Assembly: GCA_964645285.1 (NCBI GenBank)
Contig: CAZYDR010000029.1
Coordinates: forward strand, 1 to 36,926
Origin: JAYZAP01 sp964645285
GTDB lineage: Bacteria; Pseudomonadota; Alphaproteobacteria; JAAXGF01
DNA length: 36,926 nt
Reading direction: 5' to 3'
Position 1 is the stretch's first letter. Every line of letters begins with the position of its first letter. A model generated the notes under the pieces. That model searched no databases, was not told where the DNA came from, and saw only the letters and a program-made list of their open reading frames with translations. A program made the translations under genes and the position numbers. Shown piece by piece: positions 15,661 to 23,433 of this stretch.

Positions 15661-16469
15661 TCGCTAACGCCTTGACAATCGCCGGCTCGGACTCGGGCGG
15701 TGGCGCCGGCATCCAGGCCGACCTCAAGACTTTTTCGGCGTTGGGTGTCTATGGCGCCTCGGTCATCACCGCGTTGACAGCCCAGAACACCCGTGGGGTG
15801 AGGGCCATTCACGACTTGCCGGCGGATTTCATCACTGGACAGATTGATGCCGTGTTCGACGACATCCGCATCGATGCAGTGAAGGTCGGCGTGTTGAGCC
15901 AGCCGGCGGTTATCGAGGCGGTAGCGGCTGGTATTGAGCAACACGGCACCGAAAATATCGTGATTGACCCGGTCATGGTGGCGACCAGCGGCGATGTGCT
16001 GCTGCGGCCCGATGCGGTCGATGCTTTGCGCCAACGTTTGCTGCCCCTGGCTCTGGTGGTCACCCCCAACCTTCCCGAAGCCGGGGTGCTGCTCGACGAT
16101 GCGACGGCCACGGACGAAGCGTCTATGGAAGTGGCTTGCGAGCGTTTGTTGGCCCTCGGGCCGCGTTGGGTGTTGCTCAAGGGTGGCCATCTGGATGGGC
16201 CCGAGAGCGTTGATCTACTGGCCGGCGGCAATGACCTCATACGCCTGGCGGCGCCCCGGGTAGCGACCGCCAACACCCACGGCACCGGCTGCACTCTGTC
16301 GAGCGCCGTGGCCGCCGGTCTGGCTCGGGGTCTCGATGTTGTCGAGGCCGTGGATCGGGCGAAGACTTATTTAACGGCTGCACTGGCGGCCGCCGATGCG
16401 CTCGATGTCGGCGGCGGTCATGGACCGGTCCATCATTTTCACCAGCTTTGGGGAGACCCCGGCACATGA
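15654..16469 (+). CDS. thiD: Hydroxymethylpyrimidine/phosphomethylpyrimidine kinase
   Basis: 271 residues from a TTG at 15654 (or 270 from the next TTG), overlapping the thiE stop. It phosphorylates HMP and HMP-phosphate with ATP. Ribokinase-fold signatures are AGSDSGGGAGIQADLKTF at the N-terminus, VGVLSQP, VIDPVMVATSG, NLPEAG, LLKGGHL and the anion-hole/catalytic region NTHGTGCTLSSA. Length is normal. A non-ATG start in translational overlap suggests tight coupling to thiE. Confidence 0.94.
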   Translation: MLIANALTIAGSDSGGGAGIQADLKTFSALGVYGASVITALTAQNTRGVRAIHDLPADFITGQIDAVFDDIRIDAVKVGVLSQPAVIEAVAAGIEQHGTENIVIDPVMVATSGDVLLRPDAVDALRQRLLPLALVVTPNLPEAGVLLDDATATDEASMEVACERLLALGPRWVLLKGGHLDGPESVDLLAGGNDLIRLAAPRVATANTHGTGCTLSSAVAAGLARGLDVVEAVDRAKTYLTAALAAADALDVGGGHGPVHHFHQLWGDPGT

Positions 16470-17128
16470 GTTTTTCCACGGACGCCTGGGCGCGCAACGC
16501 GCCGATCTACCAGGCCATTATCGACCATCCCTTCAATGCCGAGCTCGCCGCCGGAACCTTGAACATGGACCGGTTCCGCAATTACATGCTCCAGGACGGC
16601 GTCTATCTGATCGCCTACTCACGAGCCTTGTCGGTGGCGGCGGCGCGGGCCGGCGACACTGCCCATATGGTCGCTTTCGCCGAGAGCGCGCGCAACGCCG
16701 TGGTCGTCGAGCGGGCACTGCACGAGAACTACTTCGACAAGTTCGGCATTTCGCCCGGCGAAGTGCTGGCTACCGAGCCGTCGCCGACGGCGCTGGGCTA
16801 CAACAACTTCCTCATGGCCACCGCCTATCACGGACCCTTCGAAGTGGCCGTGGCGGCGATCCTGCCGTGCTTCTGGATCTACTGGGAGGTCGGCACCCAC
16901 ATCAACAAGACCGTCAGCGGCAACAATCCCTTCATGGCCTGGATCGATACCTATGTGGACGAGGTCTACGCAACCACGGTCAAGCAGGCGATCCGCATTG
17001 CCGATGACATCGCCGAAGACGCCAGCCCGACGGTGCTCGACCAGATGCATGACGCGTTCCGGCGTGGGATTCAGCTTGAATGGCTGTTCTGGGACGCCGC
17101 TTATCGCATGGAAACCTGGCCCGTCTAG
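16466..17128 (+). CDS. tenA: Thiaminase II / aminopyrimidine aminohydrolase
   Basis: 220 residues, starting at the ATG that overlaps the thiD stop (ATGA). It hydrolyses degraded thiamine pyrimidines (aminomethyl-HMP) for salvage. The all-helical TenA fold is indicated by FRNYMLQDGVYLIAYSRAL, the nucleophile Cys 135 in LPCFWIYWEVG, and the C-terminal LEWLFWDAAYR with the catalytic Glu. With thiE and thiD it forms a synthesis-plus-salvage operon lacking thiC, thiG and thiS in this window. It ends convergent with the EamA pseudogene; the same CTAG (17125-17128) supplies both stops. Confidence 0.94.
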   Translation: MSFSTDAWARNAPIYQAIIDHPFNAELAAGTLNMDRFRNYMLQDGVYLIAYSRALSVAAARAGDTAHMVAFAESARNAVVVERALHENYFDKFGISPGEVLATEPSPTALGYNNFLMATAYHGPFEVAVAAILPCFWIYWEVGTHINKTVSGNNPFMAWIDTYVDEVYATTVKQAIRIADDIAEDASPTVLDQMHDAFRRGIQLEWLFWDAAYRMETWPV

Positions 17129-18054
17129 ACCGCCCCATACGGCGCTGATTTGCGGCGCATGCCGGTAATGGCGTGTCCGATGATAGCCGCGAAAACCACG
17201 GCGCCGCCGAGTAACGTCCAAACACGCGGTATTTCGCCGATCCAAAGCCACACCCAGATCGGCGCCAGCACTACCTCGGTCAACGACAGCAGGGCCAGCT
17301 CGGCGGCGGGCACAAGGCGCGAGCCTTTGGTGAACAGGACCATGCCGGTGCTCATCTGAACCACGCCCATGGTAGCGCAAAGGCCGATGTCATACTTCGA
17401 CATGGCGAAGTCCTCGCTCATGAAGGCCGCGACCAGGGCCGTGAACAGGCCGGCCAGGCAGGCCAGCGCCAGCATGTCTGTGTCGCGGCCCCAGCGCAGA
17501 GCCACGGCAAAGCCGGCAAAGCCGGCGACGGCGAACAGGGCCATGAGGTTGCCCAACAGGGCCCCCGAGCTGATGCCGCCGCCAACCATGATACCTACGC
17601 CGATAACGGCGAACACCATGGCGACCCACGTCTTTTTCCGGACTTTCTCGCCAAGCACCAATCAGGCCAGAGGCGCGGTGAAGAACGGTGACGCGCACAG
17701 AATGAAGACCGCATTGGCCACGGTGGTATGGAGCAGCGAAAAAATGAAACTGCTAAACGTGACCCCGAGACAGAGCGCGCCGATAACCGCGGCGACGCCG
17801 CATCTGCGAAATTCGGCGAAAACCTTGCCGCGGTGACGAACTACCAGGACAGCGAAAATCGTGACGGAAAGCATGATCGACCGGACCATCAGAATCTGCC
17901 ATGGCCCGGCATCTTCCACGAGGCGGACCAACAGTCCACCAAGGCTGAAGAAACATCCGGCGACCATGACCATGGCAACGCCTAGGCCATAAAGCGGGTC
18001 GCGCTCGACTACGGTACCGGACGCCATAGTCGGCTGTGAAGGCGTTTCATTCAT
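17125..18054 (-). pseudogene. EamA/DMT-type transporter interrupted by an in-frame TGA
   Basis: The two pieces, 18054-17665 and 17661-17125, are in one frame, separated only by a TGA at 17664-17662. Together they make about 308 residues, the normal length of a drug/metabolite transporter with ten helices in two EamA repeats. In the first repeat the stop falls just before LVLGEKV; aligning the second repeat (VWLWIGEIP) places a Trp there, so TGG to TGA is the simplest explanation. The downstream piece would start at TTG. It may be a dead gene, an assembly error or a read-through gene. Role, if intact, would be export of a small metabolite. Confidence 0.85.
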
Positions 18055-18408
18055 GGTGTCTCAAGCTCATTGAGTCATTCTCGAATAACGCCCATACGAT
18101 GCCCTGCTTTGATCGGCAAGCACTAACGGATACATCTGTTTCAATCGATGGTGAGGCCTGAAAATGGTTAACCAATCGGGCGCGGACGGTCGCCTCTTTT
18201 TGTTGCGGCGATAGGGAATGTCAAACTAAGATCGTCATGCGAACGAGCGTGACGGGTCTTGGCGGGGCCGTAAACGTGAATGGTGTCGTGCATTAGCTAG
18301 AATATGTCGTAAACAAGGTAGCAGTAAGAGGCGGCTGAATTTAACTGGTCCCTCGCGACCGCGCGTCCATGATCTATTGGGTTCACTCCTAGCACAGGTG
18401 TTGATGCG
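18055..18408. other. Promoter region of the C1-transfer gene cluster
   Basis: These 354 bases lie between the divergent EamA and corrinoid-protein genes. They must contain the promoter of the ten-gene cluster. I looked for a cobalamin riboswitch (a B12-box-like GCCACTG and its partner) and did not see one, nor a coding frame of note. A small inverted repeat CTCAA/TTGAG lies at 18060-18074, in the leader of the transporter. The corrinoid gene has AGGTG upstream of its ATG. Confidence 0.5.
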
Positions 18409-19128
18409 ATGGCTGACGAAGAAGAAATTGTCCTGGCGGAACTGAATGACGAGGAACTCGTGCTGCAGATGCACGAAGACCTTTACGACGGCCTTGCCGA
18501 GGAAATCGAAGAGGCTGTCAACATCCTGCTGGGCCGCGACTGGACACCGTATAGGGTCCTTACCGAGGCTTTGGTCGAGGGCATGCGAATTGTCGGCATC
18601 GATTTCAGGGATGGCATTCTGTTCGTCCCTGAAGTGTTGCTTGCGGCCAATTCCATGAAGGCGGGAATGTTCATTCTTCGCCCGCTGCTGGCCGAGACCG
18701 GCGCGCCCAAGATGGGCAAGGTCGTCATCGGTACGGTCAAGGGCGACATTCACGATATCGGCAAGAACCTGGTTGGCATGATGATGGAGGGCGCCGGTTT
18801 CGACGTCGTCAACATCGGCATCAACAACTCTGTGGAGAGCTATCTCGAAGCCATCGAGGAGCACGGGCCCGATATCCTTGGTATGTCGGCGCTGCTGACC
18901 ACCACCATGCCCTACATGAAGGTCGTCATCGACACCCTGATCGAGAAGGGCATGCGCAACGACTATGTGGTCATGGTTGGCGGCGCGCCGCTGAACGAAG
19001 CCTTCGCCGAGAGCATTGGCGCCGACGCCTATTGTCGCGATGCGGCGATGGCGGTGGAAACGGCTAAGGAGTTCATGGCCAAACGTCAGGGTTCGGCCCA
19101 GGCGGAAATGGCGGCGGGCGGAAATTAG
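18409..19128 (+). CDS. Corrinoid-binding methyltransferase protein (MtgC/MtbC-like)
   Basis: 239 residues. The N-terminal helical cap (about 10-95) precedes a Rossmann B12-binding domain with the base-off His motif GTVKGDIHDIGKNL (Asp 113, His 115, Gly 118), then Ser 160-x-Leu 162 and Gly-Gly 191-192. It carries a methyl group on cobalt between a substrate methyltransferase and an acceptor methyltransferase. Family members work with MttB-type demethylases for trimethylamine, glycine betaine and similar compounds. No MttB-like partner is in the window. It heads a ten-gene run; the next gene begins 6 bases after its stop. Confidence 0.9.
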   Translation: MADEEEIVLAELNDEELVLQMHEDLYDGLAEEIEEAVNILLGRDWTPYRVLTEALVEGMRIVGIDFRDGILFVPEVLLAANSMKAGMFILRPLLAETGAPKMGKVVIGTVKGDIHDIGKNLVGMMMEGAGFDVVNIGINNSVESYLEAIEEHGPDILGMSALLTTTMPYMKVVIDTLIEKGMRNDYVVMVGGAPLNEAFAESIGADAYCRDAAMAVETAKEFMAKRQGSAQAEMAAGGN

Positions 19129-19134
19129 TGCTCC

Positions 19135-19794
19135 ATGGATGGCGCGCCTGAGACACTGCTGATTGCCTGTGGCGCGCTGGCTTGGGAGATTACCGCCCTC
19201 AAGCGGGCTCACGGCTGGGGTGCGTTGTCGGTGACGTGCCTACCGGCGCATTTCCATAACCGACCCGAGAAAATACCCGAAGCCGTGCGCGAGAAGATCC
19301 ACGCGGCGCGCGGCAAGTACGACAATATCTTCGCGGTCTTTGCTGATTGCGGCACCGGCGGCTTGCTTGACGAGGTTCTGGCGGAGGAGGGGGTCGAGCG
19401 CATTGCCGGTCCCCACTGCTATCAGTTCTATGCCGGTGAGCGTGACTTCGAGGCCCTTATGGACGACGAGCCGGGGTCTTTTTTTCTGACCGATTATCTG
19501 GTCAAGCATTTCGAGTTGTTGATCATCAAGGGCCTCGGCCTCGACCGTCATCCCGAGCTGTTCGACGCCTATTTCGGCAACTACCAGAAGCTGGTTTATC
19601 TGGCGCAAATCGAGGATGCGAACCTGCAATCCCAGGCCGTAGCGGCGGCAACCTATCTCGGTCTGGCCTATGACTACCGCAACACCGGCTACGGCGAGTT
19701 GGAGCAGTTCATGGCCGCCGCCGTCGCCGCGATTGAAAATCCCAAAGATGAAAGTTCGCCTCATGGCAAAGCTGACAGTCGTTTACTGGCGTGA
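19135..19794 (+). CDS. DUF1638 family protein
   Basis: 219 residues, soluble, no signal peptide. LIACGALAWEITAL at the N-terminus, LPAHFHNRPEKIP, then FADCGTGG, and GPHCYQFYAG are the conserved blocks I associate with DUF1638. These place three Cys (in IACG, ADCG, HCYQ) and a His that could bind a metal. Such genes are found beside corrinoid methyl-transfer genes, so a role in corrinoid protein handling, metal supply or the initial demethylation step is plausible but unproven. The following gene starts inside its 3' end. Confidence 0.75.
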   Translation: MDGAPETLLIACGALAWEITALKRAHGWGALSVTCLPAHFHNRPEKIPEAVREKIHAARGKYDNIFAVFADCGTGGLLDEVLAEEGVERIAGPHCYQFYAGERDFEALMDDEPGSFFLTDYLVKHFELLIIKGLGLDRHPELFDAYFGNYQKLVYLAQIEDANLQSQAVAAATYLGLAYDYRNTGYGELEQFMAAAVAAIENPKDESSPHGKADSRLLA

Positions 19795-20065
19795 CATTCC
19801 CGCCCAGGTGATTGCCAAGGAGAAGCGCAACGCGGCCAAGCTGGTTTTGACCGAGCGTTTCGAGAAGGCCATTGACCGCGCCGCCATGCGCTCCGGCGCC
19901 CGCGACACCGGCGCCTATCTCGCCGAATGGCGCCGGGGCGAGCCGGTCGCTTGCGGTGACGACCTGGATACCGCGGCTACCGCCATGGCGGCGCGGCTGG
20001 AAGCAGAATTTGATGATGACAGGCTAGCGGCGCTGGTGGCGTCCGGCGGCCGGGAAGAAGGCTGA
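19763..20065 (+). CDS. Small Virulence_fact-family (PF13769-like) protein
   Basis: 100 residues from the ATG at 19763 (another ATG at 19748 would add five). The sequence opens AKLTVVYWRDIPAQVIAKE, then has ERFEKAIDRAAMRSGA and AYLAEWRRGE, matching the conserved virulence factor domain as I recall it. The family name comes from an old screen and says little about function. It is soluble, with no Cys beyond one in the middle. It overlaps the DUF1638 gene by 32 bases and is followed 2 bases later by metF, so it is part of the same translation-coupled unit. Function unknown. Confidence 0.72.
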   Translation: MAKLTVVYWRDIPAQVIAKEKRNAAKLVLTERFEKAIDRAAMRSGARDTGAYLAEWRRGEPVACGDDLDTAATAMAARLEAEFDDDRLAALVASGGREEG

Positions 20066-20067
20066 TT

Positions 20068-21003
20068 ATGAATGCCGTGATGAACAGCGACACAATGCAC
20101 TCGTCGGGAAATCTGGAAGCGGCCTTGCGCAAAGGCCACTTCGCCGTCACCGCCGAGACCTCACCACCTGACGCCGCCGATCCCACGGTGGTGCTTGAAC
20201 GGGTCGCGGCGCTCAAGGGTGTTGCCGACGCGGTCAACGTCACCGACGGGGCTGGCGCCCGGGCCCATATGTCGGCCATCGCCTGCGCCGCAATATTGGC
20301 CCGCGACGGCATCCAGCCGGTGCTCCAGTTCACCGCCCGCGACCGCAATCGCCTGGCGCTCCAGGGCGATCTGGTGGGCGCCGGCGCCTTGGGCATTCAT
20401 AATATTCTGTGCCTCTACGGCGATGATCCCAAAAGCGGTGACCAGCCCGACGCCATGCCGGTATTCGATCTTGATACAGCGGGAATTCTCGCCACGGCGA
20501 AAGGTCTGCGCGAGGGCGCCTATCCGGGTGGCCGCGAAGTCTCGCCGCCGCCGGCGCTGTTCATTGGCGCCGCCGACGCGCCGCGCCCCCTCGACGACAA
20601 CTGGAAGCCCGACGGGCTGCGTGCCAAACTCGACGCCGGCGCCGACTTCTTCCAGACCCAGTATTGCTTCGATATGGATGTGTTGCGCGCCTACATGGCG
20701 CGACTTGGCGACAAAGGCATCACCGAGCGAGCGTTCTTCCTTATTGGCATCGGTCCCATCGCCTCGGTCCGTTCGGCCCGCTACATGAACGAAAATCTGT
20801 TCGGCGTGCATATTCCCGAGCCGCTGATAAAACGCCTTGAAGGCGCCGAGGACCAACGTGCCGAGGGCCGCGTCATCTGCGCCGAGTTGTTGCAGGAGCT
20901 GCGCGAGATCGACGGTGTCTCCGGGGCCCATCTGATGGCGCCGCGTCAGGAGAACTCGATCGCCCAGGTCATTGAGGGGTCCGGCGTTCTCGCCACGCGC
21001 TAG
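20068..21003 (+). CDS. Methylenetetrahydrofolate reductase, copy 1 (MetF-like)
   Basis: 311 residues, (beta/alpha)8 flavoprotein. FAVTAETSPP places the catalytic Glu at the end of strand 1; FTARDRNRLALQGDLVGA is the folate/FAD region with the conserved Asp of QGD; FFQTQYCFD and GIGPIAS are also typical. It interconverts methylene- and methyl-THF. In a demethylation cluster the flow would be oxidative, from methyl-THF to methylene-THF, which is unfavourable with NAD+ and needs a suitable acceptor. A MetV-type gene and a second MetF lie downstream. Confidence 0.9.
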   Translation: MNAVMNSDTMHSSGNLEAALRKGHFAVTAETSPPDAADPTVVLERVAALKGVADAVNVTDGAGARAHMSAIACAAILARDGIQPVLQFTARDRNRLALQGDLVGAGALGIHNILCLYGDDPKSGDQPDAMPVFDLDTAGILATAKGLREGAYPGGREVSPPPALFIGAADAPRPLDDNWKPDGLRAKLDAGADFFQTQYCFDMDVLRAYMARLGDKGITERAFFLIGIGPIASVRSARYMNENLFGVHIPEPLIKRLEGAEDQRAEGRVICAELLQELREIDGVSGAHLMAPRQENSIAQVIEGSGVLATR

Positions 21004-21025
21004 GGAACGCCAGGAAAACCCACCC

Positions 21026-21502
21026 ATGTACGCCGTGCGACAATGGTCGGTGCGCAATGCACGCGGTCTTGAATGGCTGTACAACAGGTTCGCCGCCACC
21101 CTGCTGCGTCTCCACCCGCTGTTCAAGCGAATCGGTTATGGCCGCCTTGAAGCGCCCATGGCGGTGCTTGAGCGCCACATCAAGGGCTTCATGTTCGACT
21201 GCCAGATGTGTGGTACATGCACCTTGCGATCGACCGGCATGTCGTGCCCCATGAATTGTCCCAAGATCCTGCGCAATGGCCCTTGTGGTGGCGTGCGGCC
21301 GAATGGCTACTGCGAAGTCAAACCCAAGATGCGTTGCGTCTGGGCCGAGGCCTGGAGCGGCTCCCAGCGTATGCGCAATAGCCGGATTATCGCCAATATT
21401 CAGGCCCCGGTCGATAATCAGTATCGCGATACGTCGTCGTGGCTGCGCGTCACCCGTGCTGGGAGCCTGGTGGTTGGTTCCGACACCGATGGGGCGGCGT
21501 GA
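21026..21502 (+). CDS. MetV-like methylenetetrahydrofolate reductase C-terminal (Cys-rich) subunit
   Basis: 158 residues from the ATG at 21026 with AGGAAA upstream. Central Cys block: 59, 62, 65, 74, 78, 87, 96, 104, in FDCQMCGTC, SCPMNCP, NGPCGGV and YCEV, matching the MTHFR_C domain (PF12225) of MetV, the zinc or Fe-S subunit partner of MetF in acetogens. It probably forms a complex with one or both adjacent MetF proteins to allow electron exchange with a carrier other than NADH. Its stop overlaps the ATG of the next metF (TGATG). Confidence 0.85.
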   Translation: MYAVRQWSVRNARGLEWLYNRFAATLLRLHPLFKRIGYGRLEAPMAVLERHIKGFMFDCQMCGTCTLRSTGMSCPMNCPKILRNGPCGGVRPNGYCEVKPKMRCVWAEAWSGSQRMRNSRIIANIQAPVDNQYRDTSSWLRVTRAGSLVVGSDTDGAA

Positions 21503-22531
21503 TGGCTGCCGATTCCACCACACCCGCGAACCCCGAGCGGCCATTGCCCGGCCACTCGTCGGCGGGCCGTCTCGAGCGGGTTTTGCGGGCCGGCCGTTTC
21601 GCCGTTACCGCCGAACTCAATCCGCCGGATTCGGCTGACCCGCGCGAGGCCTATGAGCGCGCTCTGGTGCTGGCCGAAGTCTGCGACGCCATCAACGCCA
21701 CCGATGCCTCGGGCGCCAACACCCATATGTCGAGCCTTGGCATCTGTGCCCTGCTGACCAGCGCCGGCTATGCGCCGGTGATGCAGATTTCCTGCCGCGA
21801 CCGCAACCGTNNNNNNNNNNATTCAGGGCGATGTACTGGGGGCCGCGGCCCTGGGCGTCAGCAATATTCTCTGCCTTACCGGCGATGGGGTTCAGGCCGG
21901 CGATCAGCCGGGCGCCAAGCCGGTGTTTGATTTCGACAGCATTTCCTTGCTCGAGACCATCCGGACCATGCGCGACGAGAGCAAGTTTTTGTCTGGGCGC
22001 AAGTTGACCGTGCCGCCCCAGGTGTTTCTTGGCGCCGCCGCCAATCCTTTCGTGCCGCCCTACGATTATCGACCTCTTCGTCTGGCCAAGAAGATTGCTG
22101 CCGGCGCCCAGTTCGTGCAGACCCAGTATTGTTTCGATGTTTCCCGATTGGAGCGCTTCATGGATCAGGTGCGCGACATGGGGCTCCACGAACAATGCTA
22201 TATCCTGGTCGGTGTCGGCCCGTTGGCATCGGCCCGGGCGGCAAGCTGGATCCGCTCCAACGTGCCTGGTGTTCATATTCCTGATGCCGTGATCGCCCGG
22301 CTCGAACATGCGGAAAAGCCGAAACTTGAAGGCAAATGGCTTTGCATCGAACTGCTCCAGCAGATCCGTGAAATAAAAGGCGTTGCCGGGGTCCATCTGA
22401 TGGCGTATCGCCAAGAGGAACTGGTCTCCGAAATCATCAGCGGGTCGGGCGTGCTCGACGATCGCCATCCCCATTCCCATTCCCATCACAAACGCAGCCA
22501 CAAAGTGCAGAACATAAGGACCGCGACATGA
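21502..22531 (+). CDS. Methylenetetrahydrofolate reductase, copy 2 (MetF-like), contains an assembly gap
   Basis: About 340 residues. FAVTAELNPP has the catalytic Glu; CRDRNR leads into the 10-N gap at 21811-21820, after which IQGDVLGAAALG continues. In copy 1 the corresponding run is DRNRLALQGD, so only about two residues are missing and the literal 10-base gap shifts frame; the gene is probably intact. FVQTQYCFDV and GVGPLAS are conserved. The C-terminus has a His-rich extra tail (HPHSHSHHK, from about 22464) absent from copy 1. The two copies align along their whole length but are well diverged. The start overlaps the MetV stop and the stop overlaps the next start. Confidence 0.85.
21811..21820. 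other. Assembly gap (10 N)
   Basis: Ten ambiguous bases within the second metF. The length is a placeholder: paralogue comparison suggests a true gap of about 6 bases. Confidence 0.98.
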
Positions 22532-23433
22532 CAAATACCGTTGTCAGCTCAGCCACCAAAGAGGTGGTGATCGGCTTCGATAGCCCATTCGTCATCATTG
22601 GTGAACGCATCAATCCCACGGGCCGCAAGCTGCTTGCCGCCGAAATGGCGGAAGGCGATTACAGCCGCGTCGAATCCGATGCCCTGGCCCAGGTCGCCGC
22701 CGGCGCCCATATGCTTGACGTCAATGCCGGTATTCCCATGGCCGACGAGCCCAAAATCCTCGCCGAGGTTGTGCGCCTGGTTCAATCCCTGACCGACGTG
22801 CCCCTGTCCATCGACTCGTCCATCGTCGCGGCCCTCGAATCCGGCCTCGAGGCTTATGAGGGCAAGGCCCTGGTCAATTCGGTCACCGGCGAGGAAGAGC
22901 GCCTTGAGGTGGTACTGCCGCTGATCAAGAAGTACGGCGCCGCGGTGGTCGCCATCTCCAACGACGAGACCGGCATCTCCATGGATCCGGACGTTCGCTT
23001 CGAGGTTGCCAAGACCATCGTCGAGCGGGCCGAGGACCACGGCATTCCGCGCGCCGATGTTATCGTCGATCCGTTGATCATGCCGGTGGGCGCCATCAAC
23101 GACGCCGGCGCCACCGCCTTCAGCATCATTCGGCGGCTGCGCGAGGAGCTTAAGGTCAACACCACATGCGGCGCGTCGAACATCAGCTTCGGCCTGCCGG
23201 CGCGCAACGGCCTTAACGCCGCGTTCCTGTCCATGGCCATCGGCGCCGGCATGACCTCGGCGATCACCAGTCCACTCCATGAAGAGACCATCGCCGCGAC
23301 CATGGGCGCCGACGTGATGATGGGTCACGACAAGGACTGTGCCCGCTGGATCAAACGCTTCCGCCCGGCCGCGCCCGAAGGCGCCGCCGACGGCACCAGC
23401 CGTCGCCGTGAAGGACGCCGCCGGCGTGCCTAG
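22528..23433 (+). CDS. Methyltetrahydrofolate:corrinoid methyltransferase (MtgA/AcsE-like)
   Basis: 301 residues, pterin-binding TIM barrel. Landmarks are GERINPTG (25-32), DVNAG (64-68), SIDSS (94-98), NSVTGEE, then SNDETGI and TCGASNISFGLP, typical of MeTr/DHPS-like methyltransferases. It would move the methyl group from the corrinoid protein to tetrahydrofolate. The last 14 residues are very Arg-rich (RREGRRRR), an extra compared with the barrel. It overlaps the metF before it and the activator gene after it, so the stoichiometry is likely coupled. Confidence 0.92.
   Translation: MTNTVVSSATKEVVIGFDSPFVIIGERINPTGRKLLAAEMAEGDYSRVESDALAQVAAGAHMLDVNAGIPMADEPKILAEVVRLVQSLTDVPLSIDSSIVAALESGLEAYEGKALVNSVTGEEERLEVVLPLIKKYGAAVVAISNDETGISMDPDVRFEVAKTIVERAEDHGIPRADVIVDPLIMPVGAINDAGATAFSIIRRLREELKVNTTCGASNISFGLPARNGLNAAFLSMAIGAGMTSAITSPLHEETIAATMGADVMMGHDKDCARWIKRFRPAAPEGAADGTSRRREGRRRRA

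Noticed and set aside
17662..17664. UGA read as Trp (alternative genetic code)
   Set aside because: TGA ends many clear genes here (for example the flavoprotein at 5150, korA, the PhyH-like gene and the MetF/MetV genes), and other interrupted genes have TAG or TAA, so a global code change is not supported.
18055..18408. Cobalamin riboswitch expected before a corrinoid gene cluster
   Set aside because: No B12-box or matching helices could be found by eye in this region; a covariance-model search would decide it.
21811..21820. Frameshifted second metF
   Set aside because: The apparent shift comes from a placeholder of 10 N; paralogue comparison shows the two sides belong to one continuous protein with about two residues missing.
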